DNA from: Halovulum dunhuangense
Lineage (GTDB): Bacteria; Pseudomonadota; Alphaproteobacteria; Rhodobacterales; Rhodobacteraceae
NCBI RefSeq assembly: GCF_013093415.1
Contig: NZ_JABFBC010000002.1
Coordinates: 496,001 to 560,000 of the forward strand
Direction of reading: 5' to 3'
Length of the DNA: 64,000 nt
Every line of letters begins with the position of its first letter. The first letter of the stretch is position 1. The notes under the pieces were generated by a model that saw only the letters and a program-made list of their open reading frames with translations, had not been told where the DNA came from and searched no databases. A program made the translations under genes and the position numbers. Shown one piece after another: positions 40,863-49,504 of the stretch.

Positions 40863-43414
40863 CCGGGGGCGAGTTCCGGACCGCCGCCCGGATCGCGGCG
40901 CGAGAGCTGCGCGGGGGACTGCGCGGCTTTCGCATCTTCCTCGTCTGCCTCGCCCTGGGCGTGGCGGCGATCGCCGCCGTCGGCTCGGTGCGCAGCGCGA
41001 TAACATCGGGGCTGGAACAGGAAGCATCGGCCCTTCTGGGCGGAGACGCCGAGATGCGCTTCACCTACCGCTTCGCCTCGGACGAGGAACGCGCCTGGAT
41101 GGACGCGAATGCCGCGCGCGTGTCCGAGATCGTGGATTTCAGGTCGCTTGCCACCGCGGAGGTGGATGGCGAGCGTGTCCGCGGCCTCTCGCAGGTCAAG
41201 GGCGTGGACGGGGCCTATCCGCTGTACGGAACCGTCCGGCTGGAGCCCGAGATCCCGCTCTCCGAGGCGCTGGCGGGCCGCGACGGCCTGCCGGGCATGG
41301 TGATGGACCCGGTGCTTGTCGCCCGCATGGGGCTGAAGGTCGGGGACGCGGTGCGGCTTGGAACCCGGGACTTCGCCCTGACGGCGGCGCTGACGGCAGA
41401 GCCGGACGGCATAACGGCGGGCTTCACGGTCGGGCCGCGGATCATCGTCCTGACCGAGGCGCTGCGCGGAAGCGGCCTGCTGGCCGAAGGCACGCTGTTC
41501 GACAGCGCCTACCGGCTGGCCACGGCGCCCGACACCGATATCGCGACGCTGGAGCGCGAGGCGCGGGGCCTGTTCCGCGACACCGGCATGCGTTGGCGCG
41601 ACAGCCTGAACGGCACGCCGGGCGTATCCCGCTTCGTGGACCGGCTGAGCGCGTTTCTCGTGCTGGTGGGCCTTGCCGGTCTTGCCGTGGGCGGCGTCGG
41701 CGTTTCGGCCGCGGTGCGCAGCTATCTCGAGGGCAAGACGGAAACCATCGCCACGCTCAAGACGCTGGGCGCGCGCGGCGACACGATATTCGCGATTTAC
41801 CTGATGCAGATCGGCGCGTTGGCGCTGGTGGGCGTGGGCATCGGCCTGGCGCTCGGCGCGGCCGTGCCCCTTCTGGTCGCGCCGCTGATCGCGGACCGGC
41901 TGCCGCTTCCCGCGGATTTCGGCCTTTACGCGACCCCGCTGCTGGAGGCCGCCTTCTACGGGCTGATGACCGCGCTGGTATTCACGCTCTGGCCCCTGGC
42001 ACGGGCGCGCGATGTCCGGGCGGCGGGGCTGTTCCGTGAACTCGGCGGCGGCGGCGGCTGGCCTGCGCGGCGCTTTGTCCTGCTGCTTGCCGCGATCGTC
42101 GCGCTGTTCGTGGCGACGGTGATCGCCCTGTCGGACGTGCCCAGGCTGGCAAGCTGGTCGGCCGCCGGTATCGTCGCTGCGCTTGGCGTGCTCCTGCTGG
42201 CCGCGCGTGGGGCGCGGTCCCTTGCGCGGCGCGCGTCCCATGGCGGCGCGGCGCGCGGCCGGCCGGCGCTACGGCTGGCGCTGGGCGCGGTCGGCGGTCC
42301 GGGCGGAGAGACGGCTTCGGTCACGCTGTCGCTGGGTCTTGGCCTGTCGGTGCTGGCTGCCATCGGCCAGGTCGATTACAACCTGCGCAGCGCGATCCAG
42401 CAGGATCTGCCCGAAATCGCACCCGCGTATTTCTTCGTCGACATCCAGCCCGACCAGCTGGACGGCTTCATGGCCGCGAACCGTGAGACCGATGGCGTGG
42501 GCGAGGTCGAGACCGCGCCGATGCTGCGCGGCGTCATCACCCGCATCAACGACCAGCCGGCGGCTGAGTATGTGCGGGCGCAAACGGGGGACGGCCACTG
42601 GGCGCTGCGGGGCGACCGGGGCGTGACCTATGCCGCCACCCCTCCGGCGGGAACGCAGATCGTCGAGGGCGAATGGTGGCCCGAGGACTACGCAGGCCCC
42701 CCCGTGATGAGCTTCGCCGAGGAGGAGGCCCGCGAAATGGGGCTGCGGCTGGGCGACCGCGTGACGGTCAACATCCTTGGCCGCGACCTGACGGCAGAAC
42801 TGACCAGCCTGCGCGTGGTCGAATTCGACGACATGGGGATCAACTTCCTGATGGCGCTGAACCCCGGCGCGCTGGCCGGCGCACCGCACACGCATATCGC
42901 GACCGTCTATGCCGAGCCGTCGGCCGAGGCACCGCTACTGCGGCGCGTGGCGGACGCCTACCCCAACATCACCGCGATCGGCGTGCGCGACGCCATCGAC
43001 CGCGTGGCCGAGGCCCTGGACGGCATTTCCGCCGCCACCCGATACGGCGCGGCGGCGACGCTGCTGACCGGCTTCATGGTGCTGATCGGCGCCGCGGCGG
43101 CAGGCGAGCGGCGGCGGGTCTTCGAGGCGGCAGTGCTCAAGACGCTGGGCGCGACCCGGGGTCGCATCCTGCAAAGCTTCGCCCTGCGCGCGGCGATGCT
43201 GGGGGCGACTGCCGGCATGGTCGCAATCATCGCCGGTGCGCTGGCCGGTTGGGGCGTCACCACCTTCGTGATGGAGACGGAGTTCCGTTTCGCAGCGCTG
43301 CAGGCGGTTGCCATCGTGCTGGGCGGCGCGACGGCCTCGCTTCTGGCCGGGCTGGCCTTCGCGCTCAGGCCGTTGCGCGCGCGGCCGGCACGGGTGCTGA
43401 GGGCGCAGGACTGA
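40859..43414 (+). CDS. FtsX-like ABC permease, YbbP type
   Basis: An 851-residue permease with two FtsX domains. It has one N-terminal membrane helix (FLVCLALGVAAIAAVGSVRS), a large periplasmic domain, three helices near 260-380, more helices near 395-450, a second periplasmic domain and a final three-helix set. Each FtsX unit shows the E-x-x-x-LKTLGA-x-x-x-x-I motif (ATLKTLGARGDTIFAIYL and AVLKTLGATRGRILQSFAL). It is coupled with the ATPase by ATGA. Confidence 0.92.
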   Translation: MTGGEFRTAARIAARELRGGLRGFRIFLVCLALGVAAIAAVGSVRSAITSGLEQEASALLGGDAEMRFTYRFASDEERAWMDANAARVSEIVDFRSLATAEVDGERVRGLSQVKGVDGAYPLYGTVRLEPEIPLSEALAGRDGLPGMVMDPVLVARMGLKVGDAVRLGTRDFALTAALTAEPDGITAGFTVGPRIIVLTEALRGSGLLAEGTLFDSAYRLATAPDTDIATLEREARGLFRDTGMRWRDSLNGTPGVSRFVDRLSAFLVLVGLAGLAVGGVGVSAAVRSYLEGKTETIATLKTLGARGDTIFAIYLMQIGALALVGVGIGLALGAAVPLLVAPLIADRLPLPADFGLYATPLLEAAFYGLMTALVFTLWPLARARDVRAAGLFRELGGGGGWPARRFVLLLAAIVALFVATVIALSDVPRLASWSAAGIVAALGVLLLAARGARSLARRASHGGAARGRPALRLALGAVGGPGGETASVTLSLGLGLSVLAAIGQVDYNLRSAIQQDLPEIAPAYFFVDIQPDQLDGFMAANRETDGVGEVETAPMLRGVITRINDQPAAEYVRAQTGDGHWALRGDRGVTYAATPPAGTQIVEGEWWPEDYAGPPVMSFAEEEAREMGLRLGDRVTVNILGRDLTAELTSLRVVEFDDMGINFLMALNPGALAGAPHTHIATVYAEPSAEAPLLRRVADAYPNITAIGVRDAIDRVAEALDGISAATRYGAAATLLTGFMVLIGAAAAGERRRVFEAAVLKTLGATRGRILQSFALRAAMLGATAGMVAIIAGALAGWGVTTFVMETEFRFAALQAVAIVLGGATASLLAGLAFALRPLRARPARVLRAQD

Positions 43415-43448
43415 GCGGGTCACAAACACGCAAGCGGGCCCGGTTTTA

Positions 43449-43478
43449 CTTGAACTGGCATCACCCGTCCCCAATATT
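43449..43478 (+). promoter_or_regulatory. Sigma-32-like heat-shock promoter upstream of BI-1 gene
   Basis: CTTGAA at 43449-43454, 14 bases, then CCCCAATAT at 43469-43477. This matches the sigma-32 pattern of CTTGAA and a CCCCAT-type -10 box at 13-15 spacing. It lies about 60 bases before the Bax-inhibitor-1 ATG. Read as a sigma-70 promoter it gives TTGAAC and AATATT at 17 spacing, which is weaker. The function is predicted only. Confidence 0.5.
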
Positions 43479-43539
43479 ACGCCCATGAGGCGGGCCAGGA
43501 ACGGCCCGCCCACCGGCTGACGCATGGAGGGATATTCAT

Positions 43540-44280
43540 ATGGCCGAGTTTTCAACTGTCCGGCGCACGGCTGCTGGGGTCCGCACCGCTCAGATTGACG
43601 AGGGCCTGCGCGCGCACATGAACAAGGTCTACGGGCTGATGTCGATCGCGATGGTCGTCACCGGCGCCGTGGCGTGGGGTGTCGGCACGACGCCCGCACT
43701 GTTCTCGCTCCTGCGCGATCCCGTGACGCTGTCGCCCAACATCCTGGGCTGGGTGGTGATGTTCGCCCCGTTGATCATGGTCTTTGCCCTTGGCGGCATG
43801 ATCAACCGCCTGTCCGAGGCGGGCGCCCAGTTCATGTTCTACGCCTTTTCGGCCGTGATGGGCCTGTCGATGAGCTGGATCTTCCAGGCCTTCACCGGCA
43901 TCTCCATCGCGCAGACCTTCTTCGTGACCGCGATCGCCTTCGCCGGCCTCAGCCTTTACGGCTACACCACCAAGAAGGACATTTCCGGCTGGGGCAGCTT
44001 CCTGATCATGGGCGTGATCGGCCTGATCGTCGCCTCGATCGTGAACATCTTCCTTGCCAGCCCGGCGATCCACTTCGCGGTCTCGGTGCTCGGCGTGCTG
44101 ATCTTCGCCGGCCTGACCGCCTATGATACCCAGCGCATCAAGGTGCAGTACCTTGAAATGGTGGGTGCGGGTGCGCAGGACTGGCTGGGCAAGGCCGCCA
44201 TCATGGGCGCGCTGAGCCTGTACCTCGACTTCATCAACATGTTCATGTTCCTGCTCCAGTTCCTCGGCAACCGCGAGTAA
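43540..44280 (+). CDS. Bax inhibitor-1/YccA family membrane protein
   Basis: A 246-residue protein with seven likely transmembrane helices. Family marks are the AQTFFVTAIAFAGLSLYGYT helix, FGLTAYDTQRIK-like text (FAGLTAYDTQRIKVQYLEM) and the C-terminal ALSLYLDFINMFMFLLQFLG. Bacterial members modulate FtsH protease or leak calcium (by family). Ribosome binding site GGAGGG precedes the ATG. It is a single-gene unit with a heat-shock-like promoter and a strong terminator. Confidence 0.93.
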   Translation: MAEFSTVRRTAAGVRTAQIDEGLRAHMNKVYGLMSIAMVVTGAVAWGVGTTPALFSLLRDPVTLSPNILGWVVMFAPLIMVFALGGMINRLSEAGAQFMFYAFSAVMGLSMSWIFQAFTGISIAQTFFVTAIAFAGLSLYGYTTKKDISGWGSFLIMGVIGLIVASIVNIFLASPAIHFAVSVLGVLIFAGLTAYDTQRIKVQYLEMVGAGAQDWLGKAAIMGALSLYLDFINMFMFLLQFLGNRE

Positions 44281-44303
44281 CACCGAGCGGCGTCTCAAGA
44301 CCG

Positions 44304-44331
44304 AAGGGCCGGCCCAGCGCCGGCCCTTTTC
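44304..44331 (+). terminator. Rho-independent terminator after BI-1 gene
   Basis: A perfect 10-bp stem AAGGGCCGGC/GCCGGCCCTT with a five-base loop is followed by TTC. It lies 24 bases after the stop of the Bax-inhibitor-1 gene and just before the convergent acetyltransferase gene. Confidence 0.8.
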
Positions 44332-44346
44332 ATTTGGCCGGCAATA

Positions 44347-44862
44347 TCAGGGGACGACGCGCTCCATCCGCACGGCGGGAAAGCGGATACCCGGTTGCAG
44401 CTCGATCTCGACATCGGCCAGGGGCACGAAGCCTTGCGACGCGTAGAAGGGCACCGCGGTGCGGGTGGAGTAGCACAGCATCCCGGTCATGCCGGCCGCC
44501 CGCGCCTCGCGCAGGCATCGGTTCATCAACGCGCGCCCGATGCCCCGTCGGACCAGGTCCGGATCGGTGGCAAAATGGCGGATGCTGGCAAGGCTGTCCT
44601 CGGCGCGACCGGTCGCGGGATTGTGCCGCGTCCAGCCGCCGGCACCGATGATCGTGCCATCGGCCAGCTCTGCGACGTAATAGGTGCCACAGGCGACCAG
44701 CGCGGGCTGGGCCCGTGCGATCAGCGGAATCGCCATGACCAGCGCCGAGGGGGCATAGTCCGCCTTCAGCAGGCGCGGATAGCTGCGCGCCAGCAGCGAG
44801 TCGACGCCGGGCACGTCATCTGGCCTTCCGGGGCGGATGAAATATCCGGTGTCCGCGGTCAT
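44347..44862 (-). CDS. GNAT-family N-acetyltransferase
   Basis: A 171-residue GNAT enzyme using acetyl-CoA. The motif A region is SIRHFATDPDLVRRGIGRAL with R-R-G-I-G-R-A binding the pyrophosphate, followed by EARAAGMTGMLCYSTRTAVP and FYASQGFVPL. The N-terminal FIRPGRPDDVPGVDSLLARS is usual. The acceptor substrate is unknown. It is convergent with the BI-1 gene. Confidence 0.9.
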   Translation of the reverse strand: MTADTGYFIRPGRPDDVPGVDSLLARSYPRLLKADYAPSALVMAIPLIARAQPALVACGTYYVAELADGTIIGAGGWTRHNPATGRAEDSLASIRHFATDPDLVRRGIGRALMNRCLREARAAGMTGMLCYSTRTAVPFYASQGFVPLADVEIELQPGIRFPAVRMERVVP

Positions 44863-44892
44863 TTCCCAAAGCGCTCGTCAGTAATGCAGAAG

Positions 44893-44916
44893 GGCCGCGC
44901 AGTTCCCCGCGCAGCC
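44893..44916 (-). terminator. Possible terminator after rpmG
   Basis: An 8-bp stem with one G-U pair and an eight-base loop lies 26 bases after the rpmG stop on the minus strand, followed by CCTTCTGC. The T-run is poor, so the call is weak. Confidence 0.35.
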
Positions 44917-44942
44917 CCCGATCAGCTTCGGAATGGCAGATC

Positions 44943-45110
44943 TTACTTGATCTTGCCTTCCTTGTACTCGACATGCTTGCGCGCCACCGGATCGTACTTC
45001 TTGACGACCATCTTTTCGGTCATGGTGCGCGCGTTCTTCTTCGTCACGTAGAAATGGCCGGTATCTGCGGTCGAATTCAGCCGGATCTTGATCGTGGTGG
45101 GCTTTGCCAT
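44943..45110 (-). CDS. rpmG: 50S ribosomal protein L33
   Basis: A 55-residue bL33: [20 protein letters not shown], then [20 protein letters not shown] and [13 protein letters not shown]. Zinc cysteines are absent, as in the cysteine-free L33 form of proteobacteria. ATG at 45110 follows GGAGA at good spacing, so an upstream in-frame start is ignored. Single gene between an acetyltransferase and a NUDIX hydrolase. Confidence 0.97.
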   Translation of the reverse strand: MAKPTTIKIRLNSTADTGHFYVTKKNARTMTEKMVVKKYDPVARKHVEYKEGKIK

Positions 45111-45206
45111 CTGTCGTCTCCTCACCGGCGGGCCGGCGGCAGGTGTGAAATCTTGAAGCCCGGGTTCTACACGTAGCACCGCTCATGTCAAGCGCAGGGC
45201 ACCTGC

Positions 45207-45893
45207 TCAGAGCGCGCGAAACCGTGAGTGACGTTCCGTGTGGTCGAAGAAGGGCACCGGACGCGACCGGGCGGCCGCCTTGGCATGGGCCTCGACCTCG
45301 GACAGGACCACGCGCGTGATGAACGGCAGGTCCAGATTGCGCGCCTGTGCAAGCGGTAGCCAGTGCAGGTGGCTCAACTCGTCATCGGCCGCCGAAAAGT
45401 CGTCGGGATCCCCCAGAAGCGCGGCCGCGTCGGCAAGGAAGAACCGCGCGTCGAACCTGCGCGGGCGGCCGGGCGGGGTGATCGCGCGAAAGACGAAGGA
45501 CAGGGACGACGCGTCGGGCACGAGGCCCGCGTCGAGGAACCCCTCCCAACCCGGCGGCACGTCGGTCGCCGCGCTGGCGCCGGGGCGCGCCAGCCTGAGC
45601 CCGGCCTCTTCCCACAATTCGCGGATCGCCGCTGCCGCCAGCGCCATGGGCGAAACGGCGGAATGAAGCGCCAGGCGCGCCGCGACGCCAGCATCCAGGC
45701 CCGGATCGAGCGGCACGCGCGCGTCGGCGTCGTCCACCCGACCGCCGGGAAACACGTATTTCGAGGCCATGAAGACCGCCCCCGCCCCGCGCTGGCCCAT
45801 GAGCACATGCGGGCCATCGGCCATCTGGCGCAGCAGCACCAGACTTGCGGCGTCGCGGATCGGCTGGTCGGCGTGGGGGGATTGCGTGCTCAT
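45207..45893 (-). CDS. NUDIX hydrolase
   Basis: A 228-residue NUDIX protein of the NUDT7/NUDT19-like long form. The box is split by a longer insert: VFPGGRVDDADA, then AAAAIRELWEEAGLRLA, giving the RELWEEAGL core with metal-binding glutamates. It hydrolyses nucleoside diphosphate-linked compounds (possibly CoA derivatives); the exact substrate is not known. It is followed by rpmG on the same strand. Confidence 0.88.
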   Translation of the reverse strand: MSTQSPHADQPIRDAASLVLLRQMADGPHVLMGQRGAGAVFMASKYVFPGGRVDDADARVPLDPGLDAGVAARLALHSAVSPMALAAAAIRELWEEAGLRLARPGASAATDVPPGWEGFLDAGLVPDASSLSFVFRAITPPGRPRRFDARFFLADAAALLGDPDDFSAADDELSHLHWLPLAQARNLDLPFITRVVLSEVEAHAKAAARSRPVPFFDHTERHSRFRAL

Positions 45894-45926
45894 CGGCGCG
45901 ACTATGATCCGGCCCGACGCGCCTGT

Positions 45927-46349
45927 CTAGCGCGCCTCGTGCTCGGGTTCGGCGCCGAAGCCGTGCATCCGCCGGGCCCATTGAAGGCCCACGAACATGC
46001 CCTTGATGCGTGGAAGCAGATAGAGCGCCATCAGCGTGAAAAGGCCAGAGAAGACCAGCGCCATGAGCCACCCCTCGGGGCGGAACATCTCGTAGACGGT
46101 CAGCATGAGCGGCGCCATGATATGGCCTGTGATCAGGATCGTCGCCCAGGCCGGGCCGTCATCGGCGCGGTGATGGTGCAGTTCCTCGCCGCAGACCGCG
46201 CAGCCCTCGCGCACGGTCAGGTAGCCCTGCATCAGCGGCCCGGCACCGCATGAAGGGCAACGCCGTCGCCAGCCACGCAGAAGCGATCGGCGCAGGTCGC
46301 GCTCGGGTGCGTCGGCGGTCATGTCCGGGGCAATCGGGGTATCGCGCAT
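45927..46349 (-). CDS. DUF983 zinc-ribbon membrane protein
   Basis: A 140-residue protein. A zinc ribbon (CPSCGAG and CAVCGEE) near residues 35-60 is followed by HHHRADDGPAW and two transmembrane helices (ILITGHIMAPLMLTVYEMF and LMALVFSGLFTLMALYLLP). This is the DUF983 layout, often next to cytochrome-oxidase or NUDIX genes. ATG at 46349 has GGGAG upstream. Upstream of the NUDIX gene by 33 bases, so likely one transcript. Confidence 0.85.
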   Translation of the reverse strand: MRDTPIAPDMTADAPERDLRRSLLRGWRRRCPSCGAGPLMQGYLTVREGCAVCGEELHHHRADDGPAWATILITGHIMAPLMLTVYEMFRPEGWLMALVFSGLFTLMALYLLPRIKGMFVGLQWARRMHGFGAEPEHEAR

Positions 46350-46618
46350 GTCATGCTCCCACGGTTTCAGGACGAGAACATAGTGGCTTGCGGCATGGAA
46401 TGCGCTGAGACAGCCTGTCTTGCGGCGGGATGTCGCGCCTGACGCGGTTTTCGTGCGACGGAAGCCCGCGTGCGGGGCGTAGAACCCCGTGCAAACCGAG
46501 AGCGGAGCAGACGCATGGGCGGACGGCACGGACACGGCACAAGGGGCGGCGGACATGGCACAGGCGCGGGATGAGGCCATCCGCGTATCCGGTCCGGGCC
46601 TTGCGCTGAGCGCCGCCC

Positions 46619-47197
46619 GTGGCAGAGGCCGGGGATCCCCAGCGGCAACGGGACGCCGCATTGCTTGCCGCCTGGGCGGCCGGGGAGCCGGATGCCGCCC
46701 GGCGGCTGGTGGATCTCCATGCGCCGCGCGCCTATCGGCTGGCGCTGCGGATGCTGCGCGATACCGCAGAGGCAGAGGAGATCACCCAGGAGGCGATGCT
46801 GCGGCTCTGGCGGATCGCGCCGCAATGGCGCGCCGGAGAGGCGCGGATCGACACCTGGCTCTACCGCGTGACCGCGAACCTGTGCACCGACCGCCTGCGG
46901 CGTCCACGGCCCGAGAAGATGCCCGAGGGATTCGAGGCGGCCGACGGCAGCCCGGGCGCAGAGGCGCGGTTGCAGCAGGATGCACGGGCGCAGGCGCTCG
47001 ACGCGGCGCTGGCCGCCTTGCCGGAACGCCAGCGCCTTGCCATCGTGCTGCGGCATCTGGAGGAACGATCGAACCCGGAGATCGCCGCCGTGATGGAGCT
47101 TTCGGTCGAGGCGGTGGAAAGCCTGCTGTCGCGCGGACGGCGCGCGCTGCGGGCCCGGCTGGAGGGGGCCCGCAGCGCCCTTGGATACGAGGAATGA
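46619..47197 (+). CDS. ECF-type RNA polymerase sigma factor
   Basis: A 192-residue sigma factor. Region 2 is LVDLHAPRAYRLALRMLRDT, AEEITQEAMLRLWR and DTWLYRVTANLCTDRLRR. Region 4 is LPERQRLAIVLRHLEERSNP then EIAAVMELSVEAVESLLSRG. The longest frame starts with GTG at 46619, just after an in-frame stop at 46607; no clear ribosome binding site precedes it. It is followed by two membrane proteins, likely its anti-sigma and sensor partners. Confidence 0.9.
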   Translation: MAEAGDPQRQRDAALLAAWAAGEPDAARRLVDLHAPRAYRLALRMLRDTAEAEEITQEAMLRLWRIAPQWRAGEARIDTWLYRVTANLCTDRLRRPRPEKMPEGFEAADGSPGAEARLQQDARAQALDAALAALPERQRLAIVLRHLEERSNPEIAAVMELSVEAVESLLSRGRRALRARLEGARSALGYEE

Positions 47198-47201
47198 TCC
47201 G

Positions 47202-47567
47202 ATGACACGCGACCGGAACGACCGTGACAACCCTCTGGACCCGGCCTTTGCCGCGCTGCGCGCGCGGCAGCCGCAGCCACGGCCGGACTTCATGGCGCGG
47301 CTCACGGCCGAGGCGCTGGCGCTTCAACCGCCCCGCCCCAAGCCGGTGCGGGGCCAGCCCTGGTGGCAGGCGCTGGCCAGCAGTCTGGGCGGCTGGCGGG
47401 CGGGCATGACCCTGGCGGGCTCGGCTTTGGCGGGGGCGGCGCTGGGCTATTTCCAGCCGATGCTTCTTGATCCGCTCTATGCCGCGGCGCTGGGCGACGG
47501 GGTGATCATGGTCTCGGACATGGGCGAGGATCCGGTGGAAGCACTGCTCGAGGAGATCGGGTCGTGA
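47202..47567 (+). CDS. Putative anti-sigma-like membrane protein
   Basis: A 121-residue protein with an N-terminal charged cytoplasmic stretch (DPAFAALRARQPQPRPDFMA), one membrane segment (AGMTLAGSALAGAALGYF) and a short acidic periplasmic tail (SDMGEDPVEALLEEIG). GAGGA lies eight bases before the ATG at 47202. Its stop overlaps the next start (GTGA). Position directly after the sigma gene suggests anti-sigma function; the zinc motif of ZAS proteins is absent. Confidence 0.7.
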   Translation: MTRDRNDRDNPLDPAFAALRARQPQPRPDFMARLTAEALALQPPRPKPVRGQPWWQALASSLGGWRAGMTLAGSALAGAALGYFQPMLLDPLYAAALGDGVIMVSDMGEDPVEALLEEIGS

Positions 47568-48058
47568 GCGCGCCAGACAAGCCGCGTTCAGGGCGCTGGC
47601 TGAAGCCGGCGCTGATCCTGTCGCTGGGCCTGAACCTGGCTGTGGTGGGCGTTGTCGCGGGTTTCCTGCTGCGCGGCCCGGCCACGGGCCCCGCCGGCTG
47701 GAACGGTCCCGGCGGCGTGCCGCATCTGCTGGGGGCCCTGCCGCAGCAGGAGCGTGCAGCGTTGCGAGAAGATCTGCGCGATGGCCGGGCGAAGTTCCGC
47801 GCCGCCCGGACCGAGATACGCGAGGCTCGGGCGGCGCTGGTCGAGGCCCTTCTCGCAGAGCCCTATTCCGAGGCAGCGCTCAGCGCCGCGCTCGACCGGC
47901 AGGAGACGGTCTGGCGCGAGATCGGCGACCGCACCCGCGCCGTGCTGCTTGCCCGGATCGCCGCGATGACGCCAGAGGCCCGCCGCGCCATGGCCGAGAC
48001 GCTCGAATCGCGTTCGCGCGGTGACTGGCGCGACCGGGGCGGCAGGGACCGGGAATGA
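47564..48058 (+). CDS. Periplasmic heavy-metal-sensor-like protein (CnrX/Spy-type)
   Basis: A 164-residue protein anchored by one N-terminal helix (ALILSLGLNLAVVGVVAGFL), with a helical periplasmic hairpin rich in Arg, Ala and Glu (RAKFRAARTEIREARAALVE, then DRQETVWREIGDRTRAVLLA). This is the CnrX/Spy-like fold used as a metal or stress sensor next to ECF sigma factors. The GTG start overlaps the previous stop. It has few His residues, so metal sensing is not certain. Confidence 0.75.
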   Translation: MSAPDKPRSGRWLKPALILSLGLNLAVVGVVAGFLLRGPATGPAGWNGPGGVPHLLGALPQQERAALREDLRDGRAKFRAARTEIREARAALVEALLAEPYSEAALSAALDRQETVWREIGDRTRAVLLARIAAMTPEARRAMAETLESRSRGDWRDRGGRDRE

Positions 48059-49393
48059 CTAGGCCGCGCGCGCGGCCAGCATGACCCGGTTGCGCCCCGC
48101 CGCCTTGCAGCGGTAAAGCGCGGCATCGGCATCCTGCACCAGCGCCTCGAGGGTGTCGCCAGGCCGGGCGACGGCGATGCCCGCGCTGACGGTCACGGTC
48201 AGCGGCCCGGTGGCGCGCGCGGCCAGCACGGGCGTCCGCTCGACCGCGCGGCGCAGCCGCTCGGCATGACGCGCGGCAGCCGCCTGGTCCCGGACGGGAA
48301 CCGCCACCAGGAATTCCTCGCCGCCCATCCGCGCGAGCAGCGCCGCATCGCCCGAGGCAAGGCGCAGGCGCGCCGCGACTTCCGCGAGCACCCGGTCGCC
48401 GCAGGCATGTCCATGGCGGTCGTTCACACGCTTGAAGCGGTCGATATCGAGCAGGATCAGCGCCAGGCATTCGCCCGCCGCCTTCATCCGGGCCAAACGC
48501 GCGGGCAGCAGGGTCTCGACCATGCGCCGGTTGCCGAGGCCGGTCAGCGGATCGGTGTGGGCAAGCGCCAGCTCCTGCGCTAGGGCCGCGCGCAGGGCGT
48601 CGGCCCGGTCCGCGCGGCGCAACAGCGCGGCATGGCGGGCGGCGATCTCTGTCCAGGGGGTGTCGATCGTCACCGCCTCGCCGGCGCCAAGCGCCAGCGC
48701 CTGCGCCGCGCGGTGCGGGTCATCTGGCGGGCAGAGCGCGAGGATCGGGCTGTGCCGGGTGATGGTATCGTGCGGCAGGCGCGCGATCAGGCGCAACCCC
48801 GCCTCGCCGCAACGGGGCTGGCCAAGCCAGACCAGAATAGGCGCACCGGGCGCGGCGGCGCCTGCCTGGGCCGGGCTGGACAGGATGCCCGCGCGCAGCA
48901 GACCGGACAGAAGCGCGGGCTGCGGCGCATCCGAAGGGCTCAGAAGCACTGGCGCCGGCCGCCGGGCGGAAAGCCCCTCCACCTGCGGGAGCCTGCGGTG
49001 CGGCAGATCGCGGGCGGCCAGGCTTGCCGCGATCAGCCGCCGCAGCCGCGCGAGCGCCAGCGGACCGGATGCCGCATCCTCGCGGCTGACAACGTCGTCC
49101 GCCCCCAGCCGGAAGCATTCGGAAAGCACCGCGCGCGGGTCGTCTTCCGGGCGCAGGGTCGCGATGATCGGTACATGCCGCGCCCCCTGCCGTCGGGCGA
49201 GCCGGGCCATCAGCGCACGCCCCGAGGCGCCCGAATCGATGAAGGCCAGATCGGCGCCATCGATCAGCGCCTCGGCCGCCGGATCGGCCGGGTCGGCCAG
49301 AGTGGCGACCCTGTGGTATTCCTCGGTCAATCGGGCCCTGAGCAGCAGTCTTGCCCCCAGGTCCGGTTCTATGATCGCGATCTGCCCTGCCAT
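48059..49393 (-). CDS. Diguanylate cyclase with receiver-like N-terminal domains (PleD-like)
   Basis: A 444-residue protein. Two REC-like domains precede a GGDEF domain. The first (IAIIEPDLGARLLLRARLTE, AFIDSGASG) and second (LVWLGQPRCG) are degenerate in the phospho-acceptor area. The cyclase has DPLTGLGNRRMVETLL, LDIDRFKRVND and the active GGEEF in RMGGEEFLVA. It makes cyclic di-GMP from two GTP. The RxxD inhibitory site is not obvious. It shares no bases with the convergent sensor gene, whose stop is adjacent. Confidence 0.9.
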   Translation of the reverse strand: MAGQIAIIEPDLGARLLLRARLTEEYHRVATLADPADPAAEALIDGADLAFIDSGASGRALMARLARRQGARHVPIIATLRPEDDPRAVLSECFRLGADDVVSREDAASGPLALARLRRLIAASLAARDLPHRRLPQVEGLSARRPAPVLLSPSDAPQPALLSGLLRAGILSSPAQAGAAAPGAPILVWLGQPRCGEAGLRLIARLPHDTITRHSPILALCPPDDPHRAAQALALGAGEAVTIDTPWTEIAARHAALLRRADRADALRAALAQELALAHTDPLTGLGNRRMVETLLPARLARMKAAGECLALILLDIDRFKRVNDRHGHACGDRVLAEVAARLRLASGDAALLARMGGEEFLVAVPVRDQAAAARHAERLRRAVERTPVLAARATGPLTVTVSAGIAVARPGDTLEALVQDADAALYRCKAAGRNRVMLAARAA

Positions 49394-49504
49394 GGGCTTG
49401 CCCCGTCCTTGCAAACCAGGCGGAGCTTTCTCCGCCCTTCTTGGCAAGGCTGGTGCAACAGGCTTAACAAATCCTTGCACACACCCAATCCGGAGGCCCC
49501 GCCC

